Shown piece after piece: positions 1 to 8,884 of a DNA stretch of 64,000 nucleotides (the stretch's first letter is position 1; each line of letters opens with the position of its first letter). Under the pieces are notes generated by a model, which was given only the letters and a program-made list of their open reading frames with translations, searched no databases and was not told the origin of the DNA. The translations under genes and the position numbers were made by a program. Source of the stretch: Vallitaleaceae bacterium 9-2 (GTDB lineage: Bacteria > Bacillota > Clostridia > Lachnospirales > Vallitaleaceae); NCBI GenBank assembly GCA_038396585.1, contig CP121691.1:3472001-3536000 (forward strand), read 5' to 3'.

Positions 1-477
1 TTGGAGCAGTCTTAAGGTATGGCCAGTAGGTGCTGTATCAAATATTATGTGGTCATAGGCCTTAGATATACTTTCATCTGTTATAAAGTAGGTAAATTCA
101 TTAAAAGCCGCGATCTCTACAGTGCATGAACCCGACAATTGTTCTGTCATGTTTTCAATGACTGCTTGAGATAGTTTCCCACGGTAAGGTGCAACCACAC
201 TCTCTCTATACTCCTTCGCTGCTACTTCAGGTTCGAAATTTGCAACTGTCAAATTAGGGACTTCTTTAATTGCAACACCCTTATTGTCTAAGTCTGTATT
301 AAACACATCTTGTAGATTTGAGGCTGGATCCGTACTAACTAACATAATTTTCTTTCCTTGATCAGCTAAAGCGACGGCTATTGCACAAGCTGTAGAAGTT
401 TTCCCGACACCACCTTTACCTGTGAAAAACAAATACTTTGTAAGTTCAATCTTCTTAATATCAAATATTTCAATCAT
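1..477 (-). CDS. arsA: Arsenite-transporting ATPase ArsA (N-terminal part, cut by window edge)
   Basis: Read on the minus strand from ATG at 477; the frame stays open for 159 codons to base 1, so the C-terminal part lies outside. Visible motifs are a deviant Walker A GKGGVGKT (residues 20-27), the ArsA/GET3 signature STDPASNL (48-55) and the switch II motif DTAPTGHT (147-154). ArsA couples ATP hydrolysis to arsenite/antimonite extrusion through an ArsB-type membrane protein and receives metalloid from ArsD. It follows arsD closely, in the usual arsD-arsA order. No arsB or acr3 is visible; it may lie beyond the left edge. Family call is firm; full length cannot be judged. Confidence 0.93.
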   Translation of the reverse strand, partial: MIEIFDIKKIELTKYLFFTGKGGVGKTSTACAIAVALADQGKKIMLVSTDPASNLQDVFNTDLDNKGVAIKEVPNLTVANFEPEVAAKEYRESVVAPYRGKLSQAVIENMTEQLSGSCTVEIAAFNEFTYFITDESISKAYDHIIFDTAPTGHTLRLLQ

Positions 478-489
478 GTTTTCACCACC

Positions 490-855
490 TTAACAGCAGC
501 CATCGTTACAACAGTAAGAACTTTTTGTGTTTTCAACATTTTTATCCTCTAATGTTATTGATAAGAATTTTTCAATTTCATCATTTGAAGGATAAGCGCC
601 TGTTTTTACAATCTTCCCATTTACAACTGTAATGGGTAATACATCTGTTCCCTTATCATTAAGTAATAGATTCACTATTTGTTCTTCAACAAAGACCATT
701 GGGTGATCTGTAAGATTATATCTTTCCATTTGTTTTTGATTTTTATTGAGTTGATTCATTAACGCTGTAATTCTTAATAATTCGGTATCGACACTAGGTC
801 CACAAACGCCTGTTGAGCAACACATCGATGGTTCATATATTTTTATAACTTTCAT
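490..855 (-). CDS. arsD: Arsenic metallochaperone ArsD
   Basis: A 121-residue protein. The N-terminus carries Cys12, Cys13 and Cys18 in the context EPSMCCSTGVCGPSVD, which is the ArsD arsenite-binding triad. The C-terminus ends with two further vicinal cysteine pairs (CCNDGCC). ArsD delivers As(III) to ArsA and acts as a weak repressor in some operons. Start: the open frame extends upstream to 951, but GGAGG lies 6 nt before the ATG at 855 (3 nt before an ATG at 858), and homologues start at M-K-x-I-x-I-Y-E-P. It sits between the disulfide reductase and arsA in one minus-strand operon. Confidence 0.93.
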   Translation of the reverse strand: MKVIKIYEPSMCCSTGVCGPSVDTELLRITALMNQLNKNQKQMERYNLTDHPMVFVEEQIVNLLLNDKGTDVLPITVVNGKIVKTGAYPSNDEIEKFLSITLEDKNVENTKSSYCCNDGCC

Positions 856-892
856 CATAATCCTCCATTGTTTTTTCTTGTTATTTATATTG

Positions 893-2530
893 TTATTTAC
901 TAGTATTGGTTCCTTTATAAAATTTATGTCCTCCTGATAGATTACTGACATCTTTAAAACCGTGATTGATTAGAATATTCTGAGCTGCATTACCGGTCAC
1001 GCCTTTATTGCAATAGGTGACCGTCTTCTTATTCGGATCCAAACTTTGAATGCTATCTCTGAGTTTTGGATGCGGTAAATTAACGGCATCATCCACGCGC
1101 CCTTTTTTTGTATAATCATTCTCACTTCTTGCATCAATAATCTGTATGTCTTCTTGATTATTTCTAACTTCTTCCGATGTAATAATATTTCTCTCCTTAT
1201 GAATAGCGTTATCAAGAATCATACCGGTATAATGAATCGGATCTTTTGTTGTTGAAAACGGTGGCGCATAAGCAAGATCCAAATGAAAGAGGTCTTCTAC
1301 TTTAGCTTTATAGGTAATCAGTGTCGCGAATACATCAATGCGTTTATCAACACCTTCAGCGCCGATAATCTGAACACCTAGGAGTCGTCCACTTAAACGA
1401 TCTGCAATGCCCTTAATAACCATTTCTTCCCCATGAAAATAAACAGGTTTATCTGGTTTGATATTATGATTTACAATAACATCGTAACCATCTGCTTTCG
1501 CATCTTGTTCTGACAGTCCGGTGTTAGCAATGGTCATATCAAACAATTTGAAAATACCGGTACTAAGATTACCTTGATATCTAAGCGTTCCACCTGTTAG
1601 CGCATCACCTGCAATTCTTCCCGTTTTATTCGCAGTTGAACCAAGTGGCCGATAAACAGGTTTTCCGGTAATTTGAGAGAAGGTTTCAATACAATCTCCA
1701 CAGGAATAGACATCTTCAAGGTTCGTCGACATATCTGCATTTACCTTTATCGCTCCAGTTGATCCTATTTGAATACCAGTTTTTTTTGCTAGCTCCACAT
1801 TGGGTCTAACCCCAGTCGCCATAATCACCATATCTGCATCTAAGGATTGGCCATCGCTTAGAGTGACCTCTGTATCCCTAATTGATTGAATCTTAGTCTC
1901 TTTCAATATCTTAATACCTTTATCCGTAAGTAGATTTTCCAGATAAGTTGCCATGTCAATATCAAGGTTTGGTGTAATTTTATTCATCATCTCAACAATG
2001 AATACTTCCATATTGTAGTTAAGAAGATTTTCAAGCATTTCAAATCCGATAAAACCTGTACCTGCAATAACAGCTCTCAGGGGTTTCTTTTTTTCAATAA
2101 AACACTTAATTCTAATAGCCTCCTGTACATTTCTAAGAGAGAAGACATGTTCTTTTTCAATACCTGGTACCTCAGGCATAAATGATCTTGCGCCTGTTGC
2201 TAGAACCAACTTATCATAGTTATCCTCAAATATATTTTCTGATACTAAATCCTTAACAAGGACTTTCTTCAGATGAGGTTTAATTTCAATGACTTCGTGT
2301 CTTATCTTAACATCAATATTGTACTTCTTCTTAAAAAAGTCACCATCTCTAGGTGTCAGTTCTGCAATCTCTTTAACCTCATTACCTATATAGTAAGGCA
2401 ATCCACACCCTGAATAAGAAATATCTTGATCTTTTTCATAAATAACAATTTGGGCTTGATCGTTATTCCTTCTAGCTTTTGCTGCTGCTGAAGTACCGGC
2501 AGCTACCGCTCCAATAACAACTATTTTCAT
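893..2530 (-). CDS. CoA-disulfide/persulfide reductase with C-terminal rhodanese domain
   Basis: A 545-residue FAD/NAD(P)H oxidoreductase. The N-terminal FAD-binding glycine motif is at residues 7-12, and the single redox cysteine is Cys42 in SGCGLPYY, as in CoA-disulfide reductases. A second nucleotide-binding motif (AGTGFIGFE) lies near residue 157, followed by a dimerisation domain. A rhodanese domain fills about residues 455-540 with the active-site loop YCNKGVTGN. The fusion is the architecture of CoADR-Rhd/Npsr enzymes, which reduce CoA disulfide, CoA persulfide or polysulfide. It lies between arsR and arsD with a good ribosome-binding site (GGAGG, 7 nt), so it probably supplies reduced thiol or handles persulfide during arsenic stress. 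That role is inferred. Confidence 0.85.
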   Translation of the reverse strand: MKIVVIGAVAAGTSAAAKARRNNDQAQIVIYEKDQDISYSGCGLPYYIGNEVKEIAELTPRDGDFFKKKYNIDVKIRHEVIEIKPHLKKVLVKDLVSENIFEDNYDKLVLATGARSFMPEVPGIEKEHVFSLRNVQEAIRIKCFIEKKKPLRAVIAGTGFIGFEMLENLLNYNMEVFIVEMMNKITPNLDIDMATYLENLLTDKGIKILKETKIQSIRDTEVTLSDGQSLDADMVIMATGVRPNVELAKKTGIQIGSTGAIKVNADMSTNLEDVYSCGDCIETFSQITGKPVYRPLGSTANKTGRIAGDALTGGTLRYQGNLSTGIFKLFDMTIANTGLSEQDAKADGYDVIVNHNIKPDKPVYFHGEEMVIKGIADRLSGRLLGVQIIGAEGVDKRIDVFATLITYKAKVEDLFHLDLAYAPPFSTTKDPIHYTGMILDNAIHKERNIITSEEVRNNQEDIQIIDARSENDYTKKGRVDDAVNLPHPKLRDSIQSLDPNKKTVTYCNKGVTGNAAQNILINHGFKDVSNLSGGHKFYKGTNTSK

Positions 2531-2569
2531 GGTTTTTCCTCCATTTTCAATTTCTAAACATAAACTCTA

Positions 2570-2878
2570 CTATGTGCATATAACATATGTTTTATAGTCA
2601 CCTGACTTTTCAAGCATAATCTCTAATGATTTCTTCGCATGATGGCACCCAGCATCAGATAAACTATAATAAGTCCATTTCCCTTCTTTTCTACTACTAA
2701 CAATGGTGCTCTCAAGTAAGATTTTCATATGATGGGATAAAGTTGATTGAGCAATCGACACTTCTTCAAGAAGCGTACACGCACATTTTTCACCTGATTG
2801 AAGCGATTTAATAATTCGCAATCGATTTTCATCACAGAATGCCTTGAATATTTGTGCTGTATTCTTAAAATCGTCCAT
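2570..2878 (-). CDS. arsR: ArsR-family arsenite-responsive repressor
   Basis: A 102-residue winged-helix protein. The recognition region reads AQSTLSHHMKIL. Cys32 and Cys34 in EKCACTLL at the start of the DNA-binding helix form the classical ArsR metalloid-sensing site (equivalent to the ELCVCDL motif); further cysteines occur at the C-terminus. It is the first gene of the ars operon, and a perfect 20-bp inverted repeat covers the promoter just upstream. Arsenite binding should release it from this operator. The start ATG follows AGGAGG. Confidence 0.93.
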   Translation of the reverse strand: MDDFKNTAQIFKAFCDENRLRIIKSLQSGEKCACTLLEEVSIAQSTLSHHMKILLESTIVSSRKEGKWTYYSLSDAGCHHAKKSLEIMLEKSGDYKTYVICT

Positions 2879-2891
2879 AGTACCTCCTATT

Positions 2892-2941
2892 ACATTGACA
2901 TTTATCGATATGATAACTTATATATCGATAAATGTCAATGT
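2892..2941. promoter_or_regulatory. Candidate ArsR operator: perfect 20-bp inverted repeat
   Basis: The arm ACATTGACATTTATCGATAT (2892-2911) is matched base for base by its reverse complement at 2922-2941, with a 10-bp spacer. Each arm contains a TTGACA, so the element covers the -35 boxes on both strands. ATCGATAT-like palindromes are typical ArsR operators. It lies 14 bp upstream of the arsR start. Confidence 0.8.
2910..2938 (-). promoter_or_regulatory. Promoter of the ars operon
   Basis: On the minus strand, -35 TTGACA (2938-2933) and -10 TATCAT (2915-2910) are separated by 17 bp. The expected start of transcription is about 20-25 nt before the arsR ATG. The boxes lie inside the inverted repeat, so repressor and polymerase would compete. 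Confidence 0.75.
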
Positions 2942-2982
2942 GTCTATTAAAAAATTTACATAAATTTTTCATATGATTTGCC

Positions 2983-3011
2983 TTGACAATAAAATCACAC
3001 CGGTGTATTAT
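2983..3011 (+). promoter_or_regulatory. Promoter of the permease gene with palindromic spacer
   Basis: TTGACA (2983-2988) and TATTAT (3006-3011) with a 17-bp spacer. The spacer contains the 10-bp palindrome ACACCGGTGT (2997-3006), a possible binding site for a second regulator, since it differs from the ArsR-type repeat. Confidence 0.7.
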
Positions 3012-3291
3012 GTACATATTCTTATATGTGTATATGTGTATGTCAGTTGTCAGGTATCATCGGAGCACCACAACCAAGAATTTAGCTAACTTTAGAGATT
3101 TAAACCTAGTTTAGGATGATTGCAGGGAAAAATATGTCTATTACAAGTTACACCTAATTGACAACTTGCTTAGAGCAAATTTGGAGCATATCATAGAACA
3201 TAAAGATCTATACCCCCACGATCAAATCTGATATAGGAAAATTAGAAACAAAGAACACGTATACTGAATCTAAAATAAATAGGAGGTTATT
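3012..3291 (+). other. Long 5' leader of the permease gene, possibly structured
   Basis: About 270 nt separate the predicted transcription start from the permease ATG and contain no supportable gene. AGTTGTCA (3045-3052) is exactly complementary to TGACAACT (3159-3166), so a stem could close a domain of about 120 nt. I recognise no known riboswitch class in it and see no terminator before the ATG. AGGAGG lies just before the start codon. Confidence 0.3.
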
Positions 3292-4296
3292 ATGTTTATA
3301 TTCAAATGGTTAAATGACCAGTTACTTAAAATGAATTGGTTGTCAGAATTAGTTAGAAAATTAGTAGAAGATGTATTTGGGCTAAATGTTAATGAACGAA
3401 TAGGCGGAAGCATTCATTTTTATATCTATGACGTAATAAAAATTTTCATACTATTATCTGTTCTCATTTTCACTATTTCTTACATCCAAAGCTTCTTTCC
3501 ACCTGAAAGAACCAGGATAATCCTCGGTAATTTCAAAGGCATTACCGCTAATATTGTTGGTGCACTCCTTGGTACTATTACACCTTTTTGTTCCTGCTCA
3601 TCCATCCCGCTTTTCATTGGTTTTACAAGTGCAGGACTACCTATTGGTGTTACTTTTTCTTTTTTAATTTCGTCCCCGCTGGTTGATTTAGCATCTGTAT
3701 TGTTATTGGCATCCATCTTTAACTGGAGAATTGCTATTGCTTACGTCTTAGTAGGACTGATGTTAGCAGTTATCGGTGGAACAATTATCAGTAAGGCAAG
3801 ACTTGAAAAATATGTTGAACCTTTTGTCTTCAATAATAAAGTCACAGATGTACCACAAGAATCCTTAACAGCAAAAGACCGCATGCATTATTCTAATGAC
3901 CAAGTCCTCAATATTATTAAAAAAGTATGGTTATACATCTTAATTGGTGTTGGTATCGGTGCTGCAATTCACAACTGGATTCCAGAGGAAGCAATTTCAG
4001 TTGTATTAGGTCAGGACAAATGGTATTCTGTTGTATTGGCTACATTTGTCGGAGTACCTATGTATGCAGATATTTTCGGAACACTCCCGATAGCTGAAGC
4101 TCTTGTTCTAAAAGGAGTGGGGATTGGTACTGCCCTTGCATTTATGATGGCTGTCACTGCACTGTCATTACCTTCAATGATTTTGTTAAAAAAAGTAGTA
4201 AAAACCAAATTATTAATCACATTCACTTCAATTGTTACTATCGGAATTTTGATTATTGGTTATTCCTTTAATACTCTTGCATATTTGTTGCTATAG
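3292..4296 (+). CDS. DUF318/ArsP-type permease
   Basis: A 334-residue polytopic membrane protein with about eight hydrophobic segments. The hallmark TPFCSCSSIPLF (about residues 97-108) followed by GFTSAGLPIGVTFSFLISSP is the cysteine-rich signature of the DUF318/YraQ permease family (PF03773), to which the organoarsenical exporter ArsP belongs. The second half repeats a similar helix pair (VGVPMYADIFGTLPIAEAL). It is divergent from the ars operon and shares its control region, which supports efflux of an arsenic compound. The substrate is not proven by sequence. Confidence 0.82.
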   Translation: MFIFKWLNDQLLKMNWLSELVRKLVEDVFGLNVNERIGGSIHFYIYDVIKIFILLSVLIFTISYIQSFFPPERTRIILGNFKGITANIVGALLGTITPFCSCSSIPLFIGFTSAGLPIGVTFSFLISSPLVDLASVLLLASIFNWRIAIAYVLVGLMLAVIGGTIISKARLEKYVEPFVFNNKVTDVPQESLTAKDRMHYSNDQVLNIIKKVWLYILIGVGIGAAIHNWIPEEAISVVLGQDKWYSVVLATFVGVPMYADIFGTLPIAEALVLKGVGIGTALAFMMAVTALSLPSMILLKKVVKTKLLITFTSIVTIGILIIGYSFNTLAYLLL

Positions 4297-4404
4297 TAAT
4301 GTGAGAAGTTGATCTAAAAGGGAAATTTATTATTCATTGTTAAAATTTATTCAGCTATCAACTAATAAAATTCAACTATGTGAAAGTTCTATTTTTTTTC
4401 ATAT

Positions 4405-4455
4405 AAAAAACATAAGCTTGCATCAACAAAATGGTTAATACAAGCTTATGTTTTT
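4405..4455. terminator. Bidirectional terminator between permease and fucose operon
   Basis: AACATAAGCTTG (4409-4420) pairs with CAAGCTTATGTT (4441-4452), flanked by A and T runs on both sides. It lies between the convergent 3' ends of the permease and the sugar kinase, so it can end both transcripts. Confidence 0.85.
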
Positions 4456-4472
4456 CAAACTTAGTTAGTTGT

Positions 4473-5846
4473 TTATAGCGATGCTTCTAACACTTGCACA
4501 CGCTCATCTTCTTTGATTTTTCCTAATGCAATAAATTGTTCTGTAATATTACCAAGGGCTGTAGCTTCCTTCGATCCAAAAATCAGCTTTTTCTTGCTGT
4601 ATTTTTCAATCAGCTGGCAAAGTAACTGATCCCTCACACCGCCTCCAAACATACATACTTGGTCATAATGTTTATCTACTGCTTCTTCTAGCTCTGACAA
4701 AGTCTTGGCTATTTGCTTGGCAAGACTCTCTTCAATGACGCGAACAATTTCACCAACGGTGTTTGGCACTTGCTGATTGGTCTCTTGACAAAACTGTTGA
4801 ACTTTAACCGGCATATCTCCCGGTTCAAAGAATCGCGTATCATAAATATCAATAATACTATTAATGGATGCTTCACGTGCAACTTCAACCATTTCACCAA
4901 AGCCAATATTCATACCATTGTTTTCCCAATAGCGCTTAGATTCTTGTAAAATCCACAGACCCACATGATTTTTCAACAAGTTAACTGATGGATATCTTCC
5001 ACCTTCATTGGTCAAGCCATACTCCATCACTTTGGCATTCATGGTCATCTTTTCTTGCTTGGACCCAACAATAATCCAGGTACCTGTTGCAATAAAAAGA
5101 TAATCATCCTCCATCGGTAATCCTTGAAGAGCCAGCGCCGTATCATGGCTTGTTACAGATATCACATCAAACGTCTGAACACCTAGCTCTTTTGTGATCT
5201 CCTCTTTGACTGCCCCTAGATTCGTACCTGATGGCGTAATTGGCATAAAAAGGGAACGGTTAAACCCTAGATCCTCCATAAGTTTTTGGTTCCAATCCAT
5301 CGTCTTGTAGTCCAAAAGCTGTGTGGTCGTTGCCATACTATACTCTGATAATTTTTTTCCTGTTAAAAAATAATTAAATAAGTCCGGTGTATTTAAAATA
5401 GCGGCCGCTTGATCCCAGCGAATATAGCGATCAACCATAAACTGGTTAATCGTGTTGTAAGAAACAAGATCCATACCTGTATTTTCTTTTAACGTCTCTT
5501 CATCATACTTTTCCAACAACAGTTCCATTCCTCTAGTACACCGTTCATCGCGATAATGAATCGGATTACCCATAAGCTCTCCTTGGGTGTCAAGAACTCC
5601 ATAATCTACTCCCCATGAGTCTATGCCAACACTTTGAATTTTAAATCCTTGGTTTTCTGCTTTAATCAATGCTGTCTTTAATTCAAAGAGTAATCGCGGA
5701 AAATCCCAATACATATAATTGTTCATTCTTACCGGATTATTTGCAAAACGATGCACTTCATGAAGAACAATCTTACCGCGATTGTATTCCCCTACAATCG
5801 CGCGTCCGTTACTTGCACCTAGGTCAAAGGCTAATACTTGCATCAA
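4473..5846 (-). CDS. FGGY-family sugar kinase, probable L-fuculokinase
   Basis: A 457-residue FGGY carbohydrate kinase. The N-terminal phosphate-binding motif DLGASNGR and the SWGVDYG segment match the rhamnulokinase/fuculokinase branch. SHDTALAL and the ATGTW segment are family landmarks, and MFGGGVRDQLL near residue 405 is the C-terminal ATP-binding region. It would phosphorylate L-fuculose at C1. Function is assigned from position, 14 bp downstream of fucI and last in the operon; by similarity it resembles the rhamnulokinase at 44984-46438. It may act on both ketoses. Confidence 0.82.
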   Translation of the reverse strand: MMQVLAFDLGASNGRAIVGEYNRGKIVLHEVHRFANNPVRMNNYMYWDFPRLLFELKTALIKAENQGFKIQSVGIDSWGVDYGVLDTQGELMGNPIHYRDERCTRGMELLLEKYDEETLKENTGMDLVSYNTINQFMVDRYIRWDQAAAILNTPDLFNYFLTGKKLSEYSMATTTQLLDYKTMDWNQKLMEDLGFNRSLFMPITPSGTNLGAVKEEITKELGVQTFDVISVTSHDTALALQGLPMEDDYLFIATGTWIIVGSKQEKMTMNAKVMEYGLTNEGGRYPSVNLLKNHVGLWILQESKRYWENNGMNIGFGEMVEVAREASINSIIDIYDTRFFEPGDMPVKVQQFCQETNQQVPNTVGEIVRVIEESLAKQIAKTLSELEEAVDKHYDQVCMFGGGVRDQLLCQLIEKYSKKKLIFGSKEATALGNITEQFIALGKIKEDERVQVLEASL

Positions 5847-5860
5847 AGAACCTCCTTAGC

Positions 5861-7648
5861 TTATTTTTTGTATAACGCTCCATATGTCTGGCACGCTCTA
5901 AAATCTGCACCTTCCAAATCTTTTGTTCCAAAGCCACTCCATGCTTTTGGTCTAAAGATACGGCTCTCATCAACGTTATGCATACTTACAGGAATTCTAA
6001 GCATTGATGCTAATGTGATTAATTGGTCTCCAATATGTCCATAGCTGATAGCACCATGATTCGCTCCCCATGTGTTCATTACAGAATATACATCCTTAAA
6101 TGCACCTTCGCCTGTTAGATTTGGTGCAAACCATGTTGTTGGCCATGCCGGATCGGTTCTTTGGTTAAGCACTTCATGAACATCGCCTGGAAGTTCTACT
6201 GTATATCCTTCAGCGATTTGTAGTACAGGACCCAATCCTTTGATGATATTGACACGAGACATTGTCACTGGCATGTTTTCACGTGTTGTAAAGTTTGCAG
6301 AGTATCCACCACCACGGAAGTACTCATTATTCGCAGGACAAAAACGTGTTGCATCTATACAACGTTTAACTTCTTCTTCTTTAATTTCCCAATAAGGTTT
6401 CATGACTGGCTGTCCGTTAGCATCACTTTGTTGTCCGGTTCCATCAAGCGTTGTTGAACCACTGTTAATTAAGTGAATAATTCCATTGGCCGCTTTTCCT
6501 TCCAATTCATGACCTGTCACACGTTTTACAGATTCTGGACTCCAGTATGTACGTACATCAGAAAAAATCTGTGCAGTTCCGGTAAGTAGATGACCAAATA
6601 ACATAGGCACACCATTTAAACTATCATTTTCTGTTGCCACAACAAATGGCTCACGAATACCGTTCCAGTCAAAAGATGAGTTAAGCATCGTCTCTAAGAA
6701 GTCTCCATTTGGAAGATAGTCAATCCACTGACGTTGTCCTTGGAATCCCCCTGCAATTGCATGATGTCCGCACGCTTCTTCTGCAAAGCCTAGCTCAATA
6801 AGTTTTGGATTTCCAATCATTAAGTCTCTAAAGATAATCGTCATCTTAACCACGTATTCCCAGTACTCATCAAGTTGTTCACGGCTAAATGGCTTTTTAT
6901 TATAATCCGGTCCTTCTTGGCAATTTTCTCTTACCCATGCAATAGCTTTCTCATATTCTTCTTCATCATATATTTTTTCTTGGATACGGCGAGAGATTTC
7001 ACACATATCAATGTACTCATTACGCATACCTAGGTAATCATTAAAGAAATTATTATCAACGATAGATCCAGCGATTCCCATTGAAACAGTTCCAACAGAT
7101 AAATACGCCTTGTCTCGCATTGTTGTTACTGCGATTGCAGACTTCACGAAAAGCAACATCTTATCTTGAACATCTGCCGGTATAGTTGTATCATCATTAT
7201 CTTGAACATCTTCACCATATATGGTAAATACAGGAAGACCCAATTGATCATGTCCTGCTGCTGCTGCCGCAAGATAAACTGCACCTGGACGCTCTGTACC
7301 ATTAAATCCCCAGATTGCCTTTGGTCGCATCATATTCATATCCAATGTCTCTGTACCATAACACCAACAAGGTGTTACTGTTAAGGATACGCCAACGCCC
7401 TCACGTTGGAATTTTTCTTCGCATGCTGCCGCTTCTGCTACGCCACCAATAGTTGTATCTGCAATAACACACTCAACAGGCTCTCCGCTCGCATGCCGTA
7501 AATTTTCTTCGATAAATTTCGCTGCATTTTTCGCCATGTTCATTGTTTGATCTTCTAGAGATTCACGCACTCCACGACGACGACCATCAATGGTTGGTCG
7601 AATTCCAACTTTTGGTAAGCTACCGTTCAATCTGAATTTTTTTTCCAT
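5861..7648 (-). CDS. fucI: L-fucose isomerase
   Basis: A 595-residue protein, close to the 591 residues of E. coli FucI. It starts [20 protein letters not shown], the typical FucI N-terminus. The metal-binding glutamate lies in ATENDSLNG and the metal aspartate in [10 protein letters not shown] histidine in [10 protein letters not shown] completes the active site, with Mn2+ as cofactor in the family. The enzyme converts L-fucose to L-fuculose and often also D-arabinose to D-ribulose. It lies between the binding lipoprotein and the kinase, preceded by an intercistronic hairpin. Confidence 0.96.
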   Translation of the reverse strand: MEKKFRLNGSLPKVGIRPTIDGRRRGVRESLEDQTMNMAKNAAKFIEENLRHASGEPVECVIADTTIGGVAEAAACEEKFQREGVGVSLTVTPCWCYGTETLDMNMMRPKAIWGFNGTERPGAVYLAAAAAGHDQLGLPVFTIYGEDVQDNDDTTIPADVQDKMLLFVKSAIAVTTMRDKAYLSVGTVSMGIAGSIVDNNFFNDYLGMRNEYIDMCEISRRIQEKIYDEEEYEKAIAWVRENCQEGPDYNKKPFSREQLDEYWEYVVKMTIIFRDLMIGNPKLIELGFAEEACGHHAIAGGFQGQRQWIDYLPNGDFLETMLNSSFDWNGIREPFVVATENDSLNGVPMLFGHLLTGTAQIFSDVRTYWSPESVKRVTGHELEGKAANGIIHLINSGSTTLDGTGQQSDANGQPVMKPYWEIKEEEVKRCIDATRFCPANNEYFRGGGYSANFTTRENMPVTMSRVNIIKGLGPVLQIAEGYTVELPGDVHEVLNQRTDPAWPTTWFAPNLTGEGAFKDVYSVMNTWGANHGAISYGHIGDQLITLASMLRIPVSMHNVDESRIFRPKAWSGFGTKDLEGADFRACQTYGALYKK

Positions 7649-7670
7649 AACTTTTCTCCTTTGTATGCCT

Positions 7671-7715
7671 TTAACACAACATAACTCTCTAGATTCTAAG
7701 AGTATGTTGTGTTAA
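7671..7715 (-). other. Intercistronic hairpin between binding protein and fucI
   Basis: TTAACACAACAT (7671-7682) pairs with ATGTTGTGTTAA (7704-7715). The stem continues as ACTCT/AGAGT after one bulged A, giving 17 bp around a 10-nt loop. No U-tract follows on the minus strand. It therefore fits an mRNA-stabilising or processing element that raises binding-protein expression over fucI. Confidence 0.65.
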
Positions 7716-7754
7716 GACTTTAATATTATATTATTAATGTTATTATACTATAGT

Positions 7755-8801
7755 TTATTCATAAAGCACAGGGAATACATCTTCGCTGTCAATATTACTT
7801 GCATCATACCATACAAATCCTGTATCGATGTTTTCTTCTAATTCTTCACCGTTAACAGCTTTAACTGCCGCTTCAACTGCTTTGTATCCAATACCGATTG
7901 GGTCTTGAGAAATTGAACCAGCGATAACGCCTTCACGTACTGCGTCCATTTGTGCTTTACCTGAGTCATATCCTACTGCAACGATTTTACCTTCTAATCC
8001 AACTTCACGAATGGCATTAAGAACACCAACAATTGAACCTTCATTAGATCCGAAGAAACCGCTTAAGTCTGGATGTGCAGTAAACATTGCTTTGGCTACT
8101 TCTGTAGATTTTAATTGGTCACCATCTCCGTATTGAATGTCTACAATTTCGATATTTGGATATTTGTCTTCAATACGATCTTTGAATCCATCACGACGGT
8201 CAACACCTGTTTTTGATGTTTGGTCATGAACAACCATTCCGATTTTTCCTTCTTCGCCGATAAGTTCAGCCATTTTATCTGCTGCGTACATAGAAGCTGC
8301 ATAGTTGTCTGTTGCTGCTGTTGCTGCGATAAGCTCACTATCCACACCAGAGTCAAAACCTATAACCGGAATACCTTCTTCTGTTGCTCTTTCAATAAGT
8401 GGAATAACCGCTTTTGAATCTAGTGCTGCAAGACATAATGCGTCTGGATTTTTACTTAAAGCTGCTTCAACCATTTCGATTTGCTTGTCAACCATAGCTT
8501 CTGTTTCTGGTCCTTCAAAAGTAATGGTTACGCCATAATCAACTGCTGCTTGTTCAGCACCTTTTTTAACTGCTTGCCAGAATTGATGTTGGAAACCTTT
8601 TGAAACAATTGGAATGTAAAGTGGTTCATCGTCTGTTGCTTCATCCGTTGCTGTATCTTCTGTTGCTGTATCTTCCGCTGCCGTCGTTGTATCTGTCGTT
8701 GCATTGTCTGATGCGTTATCTGTCGCTTCCTCTTTCCCACATCCTGCTAAAAGCGCTAATGTTAACATCATAACCATCATTATACTTACTACTTTTTTCA
8801 T
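7755..8801 (-). CDS. Sugar-binding lipoprotein of CUT2 ABC transporter (probable fucose)
   Basis: A 348-residue protein of the RbsB/periplasmic-binding-protein-4 fold. The signal peptide ends in a lipobox (LALLAGCGK) with the acylated cysteine near residue 22, followed by a Thr/Asp/Glu-rich linker to about residue 60. The binding domain then starts with YIPIVSKGFQHQFWQAVKKG. The start at 8801 is preferred over an upstream ATG at 8852 because AGGAGG lies 8 nt before it and the signal peptide starts there. Upstream genes encode its permease and ATPase; downstream genes are fucI and the kinase, so L-fucose is the likely ligand. Confidence 0.87.
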   Translation of the reverse strand: MKKVVSIMMVMMLTLALLAGCGKEEATDNASDNATTDTTTAAEDTATEDTATDEATDDEPLYIPIVSKGFQHQFWQAVKKGAEQAAVDYGVTITFEGPETEAMVDKQIEMVEAALSKNPDALCLAALDSKAVIPLIERATEEGIPVIGFDSGVDSELIAATAATDNYAASMYAADKMAELIGEEGKIGMVVHDQTSKTGVDRRDGFKDRIEDKYPNIEIVDIQYGDGDQLKSTEVAKAMFTAHPDLSGFFGSNEGSIVGVLNAIREVGLEGKIVAVGYDSGKAQMDAVREGVIAGSISQDPIGIGYKAVEAAVKAVNGEELEENIDTGFVWYDASNIDSEDVFPVLYE

Positions 8802-8847
8802 ACCTTGTTTCCTCCTTTTATTTCTCATAATGAACTTAGTATATTTG

Positions 8848-8863
8848 AACAAGTTTCCTTGTT
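8848..8863 (-). other. Small hairpin between permease and binding-protein genes
   Basis: On the minus strand AACAAG and CTTGTT enclose a GAAA loop. It is short and not followed by a U-run. It may mark an RNA-processing point between the transporter genes. Confidence 0.35.
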
Positions 8864-8884
8864 ACAAATCCTGTTGATTGTCTG

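Noticed and set aside
3012-3291. Cobalamin or other known riboswitch in the permease leader
   Set aside because: No B12 box or other conserved core could be found by eye; only a possible closing stem.
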